Assembly (NCBI GenBank): GCA_023953775.1
Contig: JAMLJD010000010.1
Coordinates: 1 to 64,000 of the forward strand
DNA length: 64,000 nt
Source: Rhizobiaceae bacterium
GTDB lineage: Bacteria; Pseudomonadota; Alphaproteobacteria; Rhizobiales; Rhizobiaceae
Direction: 5' to 3'
A model generated the notes under the pieces. That model was not told where the DNA came from. It did not search any database and worked only from the letters and a program-made list of their open reading frames with translations. Each line of letters begins with the position of its first letter. The stretch's first letter is position 1. Shown here piece after piece: positions 18,448-24,893 of the stretch. A program made the position numbers and the translations under genes.

Positions 18448-18462
18448 TTTAAACTGTTTAAA
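18448..18462. promoter_or_regulatory. Perfect 15-base palindrome, candidate LacI-type operator
   Basis: TTTAAAC-T-GTTTAAA is a perfect inverted repeat 42 bases before the proposed LacI start. It stands out as AT-rich in GC-rich DNA. Autoregulation by the LacI protein is inference; many LacI operators have an even centre with CpG, unlike this one. Confidence 0.5.
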
Positions 18463-18503
18463 GCCGCGAGGGCGCCCGCTGACCGGGGTGCGGGAGGGGA
18501 AGG

Positions 18504-19523
18504 CTGGCGCAGAAGATAAAGCTTTCGACCATCGCCGACGCACTCGGCGTTTCGACCGCCACCGTATCGCTTGCATTGCGGGACAGCCCGCTGGTTGCAG
18601 ACAGCACGCGCGACCGGATCAAGGAGCACGCGCGTACGATCGGCTACATCTACAACCGCCGCGCCGCCAGCCTGCGGACCTCCCGGTCCGGCATCGTCGG
18701 CGTCGTCGTCCACGACATCATGAATCCGTTCTTCGCCGAGATCCTGCGGTCGATCGAAACGGAACTCGACCGGTCGCGGCAGACCTTCATCCTGTCCAAC
18801 CACTACGACCAGCTCGAGAAGCAGCGGACCTTCATCGATACGCTGCTGCAACTCGGCGCCGACGGGGTGATCATGTCGCCGGCGATCGGCACGCCGCCCG
18901 AAGACATCGCGATGGTCGAGGAGAACGGACTGCCGGCGGTGTTGATCGCGCGTTCGGTCGAGGGCGCTCAGGTGCCCGTGTTCCGCGGCGACGATGCCTA
19001 TGGCGTCGGTCTCGCGACGAACCACCTGATCTCACTCGGCCATACACGAATCGCCATGATCGGCGGCACGGACCAAACCTCGACCGGCAGGGAGCGCTAT
19101 CGCGGCTATGTCGTGGCGATGGAAAAGGCCGGCCTCGAGGTCAAGCCGACATATCGCATTTCCGGACCCAGAACGAAGCAGGCCGGCTTCGAGGCGACGG
19201 GCGAATTCCTTGCGCTCAAGGAAAAGCCAACGGCGGCGGTGTGCTGGAACGACCTGGTCGCGATCGGCTTGATGAACGGCATCCAGCGTGCGGGACTTGT
19301 GCCGGGCGTCGACATCTCGGTGACCGGCTATGACGACCTCGAAGAGGCGGCGATCGCCACGCCCGCGCTGACGACGGTCTGGAACGGCCAGCGCGAAGTC
19401 GGACGGCGCGCCGCGCGGGTGCTCCTCGACAGGCTGAACGGGGCCAAGGTCGAGGCCACGCAGCAACTGATCAAGCCGGAACTGCATGTCAGGCAGTCGA
19501 CCGGCCGCCCGACGGATCGCTAG
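18504..19523 (+). CDS. LacI-family transcriptional regulator, apparent CTG start
   Basis: A 339-residue LacI/GalR regulator. The helix-turn-helix is KLSTIADALGVSTATVSLAL (residues 5-24) with the hinge GYIYNRRAASLRTSRSG, then a periplasmic-binding-protein-like sugar or acid sensor domain (VVVHDIMNPFFAEILRSIE, GYDDLEEAAIATPALTTV). The N-terminus poses a puzzle: the frame opens only at 18483 after a stop, and the sole start-like codon before the HTH is CTG at 18504, directly behind a strong GGGAGGGGAAGG site at 18492-18503. A TTG at 18576 would remove the HTH. Homologues usually begin MAQKIKLSTIA, so CTG replaces ATG. It may control the following hydroxyacid dehydrogenase or itself. Confidence 0.88.
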   Translation: MAQKIKLSTIADALGVSTATVSLALRDSPLVADSTRDRIKEHARTIGYIYNRRAASLRTSRSGIVGVVVHDIMNPFFAEILRSIETELDRSRQTFILSNHYDQLEKQRTFIDTLLQLGADGVIMSPAIGTPPEDIAMVEENGLPAVLIARSVEGAQVPVFRGDDAYGVGLATNHLISLGHTRIAMIGGTDQTSTGRERYRGYVVAMEKAGLEVKPTYRISGPRTKQAGFEATGEFLALKEKPTAAVCWNDLVAIGLMNGIQRAGLVPGVDISVTGYDDLEEAAIATPALTTVWNGQREVGRRAARVLLDRLNGAKVEATQQLIKPELHVRQSTGRPTDR

Positions 19524-19557
19524 GTCACGGACCTTAGACGCCTTCGAAACATAAAGA

Positions 19558-19586
19558 GATGGCGGCGCGATTGCCGCGCCGCCATC
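19558..19586. terminator. Stem-loop between convergent genes
   Basis: GATGGCGGCGCG (19558-19569) pairs perfectly with CGCGCCGCCATC (19575-19586) around a five-base loop. It lies between the 3' ends of the LacI gene and the small secreted protein gene, so it may end transcription both ways, although no T-run follows. Confidence 0.55.
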
Positions 19587-19612
19587 GTCTGTCCCGTCTC
19601 GTATCGGGCGAC

Positions 19613-19948
19613 TTACATCGCGCCGAGCTGCTCGCACAGGCCGAGGGTCACCGTGCCGTAGCTGCCGCGATTCTGCATCGCGGCATCGCATGCGGCCTTG
19701 AGCTTGTCCTGGTCTGCGGCGCTCATGCCCTCATAGGCGGTGCGAACCTCGTCTTCCGAACGCATCTCCTTCATCGTCTCGTCGGTGAAGAAGCCGCCCA
19801 TCAGATCGGCGTTTTCGGTGTACATCGCCTCTTCTTCCGGCGAAGCGAACGGAGCGCCGTTTGCGTCGTTGCCGCTCGTCTGGGCAAATGCACCGCCAGC
19901 GGCGATAAAGGCGGCCAGGGCGGCAGTCGTGAGAAGCTTCGTTTTCAT
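19613..19948 (-). CDS. Small secreted protein of unknown function
   Basis: A 111-residue protein with a Sec signal peptide (MKTKLLTTAALAAFIAAGGAFA, cleavage before QTSGND). The mature part is acidic and helical, with phrases EEEAMYTENADLMGGFF, EMRSEDEVRTAYEGM and DQDKLKAACDAAM and two Cys near the end (CDAAM, LCEQL) that may pair. The start at 19948 is supported by AAAGGAATT just upstream; an in-frame ATG 15 codons earlier would bury the signal peptide. Similar short alphaproteobacterial exported proteins exist, but I know no function. Confidence 0.8.
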   Translation of the reverse strand: MKTKLLTTAALAAFIAAGGAFAQTSGNDANGAPFASPEEEAMYTENADLMGGFFTDETMKEMRSEDEVRTAYEGMSAADQDKLKAACDAAMQNRGSYGTVTLGLCEQLGAM

Positions 19949-20047
19949 GGCGAATTCCTTTCTGGAGTTGTTAGATTGGAACTGGTGGGGCAACGTGCGC
20001 GGATGCAGTCCGTTCCGGCACTAGGGTAAGAAAAATGTTATGGTACA

Positions 20048-20059
20048 AAGGTTTACCTT
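20048..20059. promoter_or_regulatory. Short inverted repeat in a divergent promoter region
   Basis: AAGGT-TT-ACCTT lies between the divergent starts at 19948 and 20168. It could be an operator for either gene; the repeat is short, so this is tentative. Confidence 0.25.
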
Positions 20060-20167
20060 GGTCATCGGCGCCCTAAGCGGGCGCGCGCGGGCGACCCGCC
20101 CTGGGTATCGGATGCCCTGGCGGCCCCGTGCTCTCGACCATTTTGCGGCAAACAAGGAGACGTCGGC

Positions 20168-21145
20168 TTGAACGACTTGACGAACATTCACATTCTCGTC
20201 CCCGGGCGGATCCATCCGCACGTGCTCGACCGCATCGGCAGCGCGTTCACGCTCGTCAGGCTGGACAAGGCCGACCCGGCGCTGCTGACGGGCGAGATGG
20301 CGTCGTCCATACGGGGCATCGGCGCGATGACGACGATCGACGCGAGGCTCATCGACGCGCTCCCGTCACTCGAGATCATTGCCAATTTCGGCGTCGGCTA
20401 CGATGCCGTGGATGCCGTCCATGCCGCCACGAGGAACGTGATGGTCACCAACACGCCGGACGTTCTAACGGAGGAGGTCGCCGACACCGCGGTGGGGCTC
20501 CTAATCAACACGATCCGGGAACTGCCACGGGCCGAGGCGTGGCTGCGGGCGGGCCGGTGGACCGCCGAGGGACCCTATCCGCTGACGCCGATGACCCTGC
20601 GCGGTCGTCGCGTCGGCATCTTCGGCATGGGCCGCATCGGGCTGGCCATCGCCCGCCGCCTCGAGGCGTTCGGGTTGCCGATCGCCTATCACAACCGGAG
20701 CAAGGTCGAAGGCGTTTCCTATGCGTACCATGCGAGCCTCGCCGAGCTGGCGGCAAATGTCGACACGCTCGTCTCGGTGGCACCCTCGACTGCGGCAACC
20801 GACAAGGCGGTCAATGCGGGCGTGCTCGCCGCGCTCGGGCCGGACGGGGTTTTCGTCAACATCGGACGCGGCGGCACCGTCGACCAGCCGGCCCTGATCG
20901 AGGCGCTCGGCTCGGGTACGATCGGCGCTGCGGGGCTCGACGTCTTCGCCGACGAACCGGATGTGCCGCAGGCGCTGATCGACCTCCCCAATGCCTGCCT
21001 CCTGCCGCATGTCGGGTCCGCGACCGTCCACACCCGCAAGGCGATGGCCGACCTCGTCGCGGACAATCTGGTTTCATGGTTCGAAAAAGGGCGTGCACTG
21101 ACCCCGGTGCCCGAGACGGCGAATGCATCGCGAACCGCGCCGTAA
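20168..21145 (+). CDS. D-isomer-specific 2-hydroxyacid dehydrogenase (glyoxylate/hydroxypyruvate reductase type)
   Basis: A 325-residue NAD(P)-dependent dehydrogenase of the D-2-hydroxyacid family, closest in layout to glyoxylate/hydroxypyruvate reductase A/B. The cofactor site is GIFGMGRIGLAIARRL at about residues 155-170. Catalytic positions are Arg/Glu/His of the family: NIGRGGTVDQPAL, DVFADEPDVP, and the His in LLPHVGSAT. The start is TTG at 20168, with AAGGAGA at 20154-20160 at good spacing. It follows the LacI regulator by about 640 bases with a small divergent gene between. Possible substrates are glyoxylate, hydroxypyruvate or an aldonic-acid derivative; the sequence alone does not decide. 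Confidence 0.92.
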   Translation: MNDLTNIHILVPGRIHPHVLDRIGSAFTLVRLDKADPALLTGEMASSIRGIGAMTTIDARLIDALPSLEIIANFGVGYDAVDAVHAATRNVMVTNTPDVLTEEVADTAVGLLINTIRELPRAEAWLRAGRWTAEGPYPLTPMTLRGRRVGIFGMGRIGLAIARRLEAFGLPIAYHNRSKVEGVSYAYHASLAELAANVDTLVSVAPSTAATDKAVNAGVLAALGPDGVFVNIGRGGTVDQPALIEALGSGTIGAAGLDVFADEPDVPQALIDLPNACLLPHVGSATVHTRKAMADLVADNLVSWFEKGRALTPVPETANASRTAP

Positions 21146-21206
21146 GGTTCGGTTAACCATAGTTTCGCATTCTGCTTCCCGGCGGGTCGGTTCCCGGGAG
21201 CGCGCG

Positions 21207-21611
21207 ATGAAGATGCTGACGGCAGGACTGGTTGGTGGCGGTATCGTCGCCGCCTTCGCCCTGATTGGCGGAGAGTGGCAGCCAAACGGCACCGTGACCG
21301 CGGACGCGACCTTGCGGCCGGCGGCCCAGGACAGCTTCATGGTGATCCTCGGTGGCCGTGACACGGGCTGTTCGGTCGTGGTGGAAAAGCGCGGCTCGGA
21401 CCGGGCGGGCGGCCTGCGTCTCGGTGACGCATGCGCCGAGACCGCGCCGGAAATGGCAGGACTGCGCTTCTGGGCGGAAAACGACGACGGTTCGATCAGC
21501 TTCGGCGAGCGCGAAGGCAAGGCCGTCTACAGTTTCGCTGCGGCGGACGGGGCGGCGTACGAATCCTACGATCCGCAGACGCCGCTGATATCGCTCATCT
21601 CGAGCGATTAA
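21207..21611 (+). CDS. Secreted or membrane-anchored small protein, Inh-like
   Basis: A 134-residue protein with an N-terminal hydrophobic segment (LTAGLVGGGIVAAFALIGG) that is a signal peptide or anchor. The rest reads as an antiparallel beta domain: FMVILGGRDTGCSVVVEKRG, GLRLGDACAETAPEMAG, LRFWAENDDGSISFGE. The spacing of Cys (CSVVV and CAETAP), the GLRLGDAC phrase and the closing WAENDDGSISF resemble the AprI/Inh protease-inhibitor beta-barrel found in alphaproteobacteria; I hold this at moderate confidence. A CGGGAG site precedes the ATG at 21207. It follows the dehydrogenase by 61 bases on the same strand. Confidence 0.72.
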   Translation: MKMLTAGLVGGGIVAAFALIGGEWQPNGTVTADATLRPAAQDSFMVILGGRDTGCSVVVEKRGSDRAGGLRLGDACAETAPEMAGLRFWAENDDGSISFGEREGKAVYSFAAADGAAYESYDPQTPLISLISSD

Positions 21612-21638
21612 CGCCTGTTCGGCGCAAGCGGGCGATGC

Positions 21639-22409
21639 CTATTCGGCTGCCCTGAGGCCGAGACGCGAGGTTCGGTGGGCGCGCACCGCATCGCCGAACG
21701 CCCTGAACAGACGTGCCGAGCTGTCGTCCGTCCGGAACCAGTATTCGGGATGCCACTGAACGCCCACGGCGAAGGCCGTCGCACCTCGTACCGAGACCGC
21801 CTCGACCGTTCCGTCATCGGCCTTCGCTTCGACATCGAGACGCGGCGCGGGCTGGCCGATCGCCTGGCGATGCAGCGAATTCACCTCGATCTCGCCGGCG
21901 CCGAAGATGTCTGCCATGCAGGTTCCCGGGTTGATCCTGGCGGTCTGCCGGATGGCGAAACGCTCGTCCTGATTGTCGCTGGTGGGTGCGCGATGGTCCA
22001 TCGTTCCGTCAGTGTCCTGGATCTCCGTCGCCAGCGTTCCGCCCAAGGCGACGTTGAGTTCCTGGATGCCGCGGCAGATGGCGAGCAGCGGTACGCCGCG
22101 CGCGATCGCGGTACGAATCAGCGGCAGCGTCGTGGCGTCGCGCGCCGGGTCGTACGGCCCGTTCTTTTCGCCAGCGTCGCCGCCGTAGAGATCGGGATGG
22201 ACGTTGGATTTCGAGCCGGTGACGAGAACGCCGTCGACCGAAGCGAGCAATCCGTCGAAGTCTATCCTGGCGCCGAAGGACGGCAGGATCAGCGGCAGGA
22301 CGCCGGCCCCTTCGATCGCGGCTTCGAGGTAGGTGCTCGGTGCGGCATGCCAGTCGTAATTCTCGAAATGGCGGACGTCGCTGGATACGGCAACGAGGGG
22401 CTGATGCAT
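21639..22409 (-). CDS. Gamma-glutamyl-gamma-aminobutyrate hydrolase-type class I amidotransferase
   Basis: A 256-residue peptidase C26 enzyme. The nucleophile Cys112 stands in LLAICRGIQELNVALGGT, and the His-Glu pair in VGVQWHPEYWF completes the class I glutamine amidotransferase triad. The family includes gamma-Glu-GABA hydrolase of the putrescine pathway, and the oxyanion region GVLVTGSKSNVHPDLYGG is typical. No other putrescine genes are adjacent, so the substrate may be another gamma-glutamyl amide. It is divergent from the TRAP transporter operon, with 297 bases between. I saw no clear operator in that gap. Confidence 0.9.
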   Translation of the reverse strand: MHQPLVAVSSDVRHFENYDWHAAPSTYLEAAIEGAGVLPLILPSFGARIDFDGLLASVDGVLVTGSKSNVHPDLYGGDAGEKNGPYDPARDATTLPLIRTAIARGVPLLAICRGIQELNVALGGTLATEIQDTDGTMDHRAPTSDNQDERFAIRQTARINPGTCMADIFGAGEIEVNSLHRQAIGQPAPRLDVEAKADDGTVEAVSVRGATAFAVGVQWHPEYWFRTDDSSARLFRAFGDAVRAHRTSRLGLRAAE

Positions 22410-22706
22410 GTTTCGAAGTTCCGGTTCGATCAGACTGCTTGTGCCGGCTTGGCTCGCCTGAATCTAGATCGTTCGCAGGCAAATTCCAATCGGACAAGGC
22501 TTTCGGCGGCGAGGCCGGCGTGCTGTCCAGCACAGGGTCAACAGCCTCACCGGAGGGGTGTAGGTAAAAATACGGTATCGCGCGACGATACGGGTTCGAC
22601 GCTGGACTTGGCGAAATCAGCGTGTATTCATACCGGCCGGCTCGCATCGGCGCTTCGGGAACAGACGCCGGGCGTTTCCAACTGTTGAAATTTGGGAGGA
22701 TAATTC

Positions 22707-23801
22707 ATGGACCGTCGTTCATTCATCAAGAAAGCCGGCCTGGCAGGCGCAGGCGCCGCCGCCGCCACGACGCTCGCCGCCCCGGCCGTCGCGCAGTCGA
22801 CGACCGATCTGGTAATCGTCTCGACCTGGCCGCGGGACTTTCCGGGCCTCGGCCTTCCCGCACAGCGCCTCGCGGCGCGTATCGGCGAACTGACCGACGG
22901 CCGCATCAACGTGCAGTACTTCGCCGCCGGCGAGCGCGTCGGTGCGTTCGACTCCTTCGACGAAGTCGCATCGGGCAACGCCCAGGCCTATATCGGCGCC
23001 GACTATTACTGGATCGGCAAGCACGCCGGCTGGGCCGCCTTCACGGCTGTTCCGTTCGGCCTGACGGCGACCGAGATCGACGCATGGTGCAAGTATGGCG
23101 GCGGCCAGGAGCTGTGGGACGAACTCGGCGATGGCTTCGGCATCCAGCCGATGGCGGCCGGCAATACCGGCGTCCAGATGGGCGGCTGGTTCAACAAGGA
23201 GATCAACTCTCCCGAGGACCTCAAGGGCCTCAAGATGCGTATCCCGGGCCAGGGCGGACAGGTCCTGACCAAGCTGGGCGCGTCGACCGTTTCGCTTCCC
23301 GGTGGCCAGATCTACGAAAACCTCGTCTCCGGCGCGATCGACGCCACGGAGTGGGTCGGCCCGTTCAACGACTACTTCCTCAAGCTCTACGAGGCCGCGA
23401 AGTACTACTACTGGCCGGGCATGCACGAGCCGGGCGCACAGCTCACCTTCGGCGCCAACAAGAGCTGGTTCACCAGCCTGTCGAAGAACGACCAGGAGAT
23501 CATCAAGGCCGCCTGTAACGAGGAGAACGGCAAGACGCTCGCCGAGACCAACGCGAACAACGGCGAGTATCTCAACAAGCTGATCAACGAGCATGGCGTC
23601 GAACTCAAGGAGTTCAACGACGACGTCTATGCCGCCTTCGGCAAGGCGGCGCAGGAGGTCCTCGAGGAATCCAAGGCGCACAGCGACCTTGCCGCCCGCA
23701 TCATGGATTCGGTCGACCAGGCCCGTCGCGAGATCGGCTACTGGACCGGCATCTCCGACATGGCCTATGTCCAGCGCCGCAACAAGGCACTCGGCATCTA
23801 A
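22707..23801 (+). CDS. TRAP transporter substrate-binding protein (DctP type)
   Basis: A 364-residue periplasmic binding protein of a TRAP transporter. The N-terminus is a Tat signal (DRRSFIKKAGLAGAG followed by APAVAQ), unusual but known for this subgroup. The mature protein shows the DctP pattern: STWPRDFPGLGLPAQRLA, RIGELTDGRINVQYFAAGE and the conserved EDLKGLKMRIPGQGGQVL with the substrate-binding Arg. The sequence resembles the branch of binding proteins that take keto acids or larger carboxylates (TakP/DctP7-like). A GGGAGG site precedes the ATG. It opens the three-gene TRAP operon. Confidence 0.94.
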   Translation: MDRRSFIKKAGLAGAGAAAATTLAAPAVAQSTTDLVIVSTWPRDFPGLGLPAQRLAARIGELTDGRINVQYFAAGERVGAFDSFDEVASGNAQAYIGADYYWIGKHAGWAAFTAVPFGLTATEIDAWCKYGGGQELWDELGDGFGIQPMAAGNTGVQMGGWFNKEINSPEDLKGLKMRIPGQGGQVLTKLGASTVSLPGGQIYENLVSGAIDATEWVGPFNDYFLKLYEAAKYYYWPGMHEPGAQLTFGANKSWFTSLSKNDQEIIKAACNEENGKTLAETNANNGEYLNKLINEHGVELKEFNDDVYAAFGKAAQEVLEESKAHSDLAARIMDSVDQARREIGYWTGISDMAYVQRRNKALGI

Positions 23802-23830
23802 CCGCCGACATCGGTAGCATCTCACAAGAA

Positions 23831-23855
23831 CGGAACGGGGCATTGCCCCGTTCCG
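23831..23855 (+). terminator. Intercistronic stem-loop after the TRAP binding-protein gene
   Basis: CGGAACGGGGC (23831-23841) pairs perfectly with GCCCCGTTCCG (23845-23855) around a three-base loop, between the binding-protein and permease genes, with no T-run. It probably acts as partial terminator or 3' protector so that the binding protein is made in excess; that role is inference. Confidence 0.6.
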
Positions 23856-23875
23856 GCTATCGGGGGAATTCGGGG

Positions 23876-24871
23876 ATGTCCGTCGAGACGGCAGCCATCG
23901 AGGCGCGGCCATCGGGGTTTTCAAGCCTTACGCTTGTGTTCGGTTGGGTGAACCTGGCCGTCCTCGCGGCTTTCCTCATCAACAATTTTCTCATCAACGC
24001 GTTCGGCTGGCCCGGTACGGCCGTGTTCACGCAGGCCAGCGGCCCGCTGTCCTGGGTGCAGTTCGGCCTCTACGTCGCCGCCGCGGCGCTGGGTGCCTAT
24101 GTCGCGCTGTCGCGCCGGAACATTCCGCTGCGCGTCCAGGCCGATACAGTCACCGGCCTCAACACCTTCCTCATACGCTGGGCGTTCTGGATGGTCCTCA
24201 TCGTCGGGCTCGCCGACGTGACGGTGTCGTTCCTGCGTGTCGAGGGTTTTCTGGAAGCCATCGTCGGAGCCGATCTGAACCGCGATCTCGGGCTGCCGCA
24301 TTTCCGCGGGCTCTACGTTCACGTGCCGCTCATCCTCGTCAGCTTCGTGGTCGCGCTGTTTACGCGGACGCTCGGGTTCGTTTGGCTGGCGCTGCTGATC
24401 GTGGCGGCTGAACTGCTGATCGTCTTCTCGCGCTTCCTGTTCTCGTACGAGCAGCCGTTCATGTCGGACCTGGTGCGGTTCTGGTACGGCGCGCTGTTCC
24501 TGTTCGCCAGCGCCTATACGCTGCTCGAAGAGGGCCATGTACGGGTCGACGTGTTCTACGCGTCGTTCTCCACGCGCCGAAAGGGCGCCATCAACACCAT
24601 CGGATCGGTGACGATGGGCATTCTGTTCTGCTGGACGATCCTGATCGTCGGCATGGGGAGCAAGGCTTCCATCATCAACGCGCCGGTCTTCAACTTCGAA
24701 GTGACGCAGTCGGCGGCGTTCGGGATGTTCGTGAAGTATCTGATGGCCGCCTTCCTGGCCATCTTCGCCGTGTCGATGATGATCCAGTTCGTCTCCACGC
24801 TGTTCAGTTCGCTCGCCGACTGGCGCGGCGATCCCGGCCACGTCGAACATGAAGGGGCGAGCGTCGCCTGA
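23876..24871 (+). CDS. TRAP transporter small permease subunit (DctQ), long form
   Basis: The small membrane subunit of the TRAP system, 331 residues, roughly double the usual DctQ. An extra N-terminal block of about three to four helices (LTLVFGWVNLAVLAAFLINN, WVQFGLYVAAAALGAYVAL, WAFWMVLIVGLADVTVSFL) precedes the usual four-helix domain (SDLVRFWYGALFLFASAYTL, then EEGHVRVDVFYASFSTRRKG and GILFCWTILIVGMGS). The HVRVD motif is the DctQ signature. The ATG at 23876 follows GGGGGA at 23862-23867. It lies 22 bases before the large permease gene. The long form goes with the long DctM that follows, a pairing seen for a subset of TRAP systems. Confidence 0.92.
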   Translation: MSVETAAIEARPSGFSSLTLVFGWVNLAVLAAFLINNFLINAFGWPGTAVFTQASGPLSWVQFGLYVAAAALGAYVALSRRNIPLRVQADTVTGLNTFLIRWAFWMVLIVGLADVTVSFLRVEGFLEAIVGADLNRDLGLPHFRGLYVHVPLILVSFVVALFTRTLGFVWLALLIVAAELLIVFSRFLFSYEQPFMSDLVRFWYGALFLFASAYTLLEEGHVRVDVFYASFSTRRKGAINTIGSVTMGILFCWTILIVGMGSKASIINAPVFNFEVTQSAAFGMFVKYLMAAFLAIFAVSMMIQFVSTLFSSLADWRGDPGHVEHEGASVA

Positions 24872-24893
24872 CCGGCGGGCTTGAGAAGCGGAT

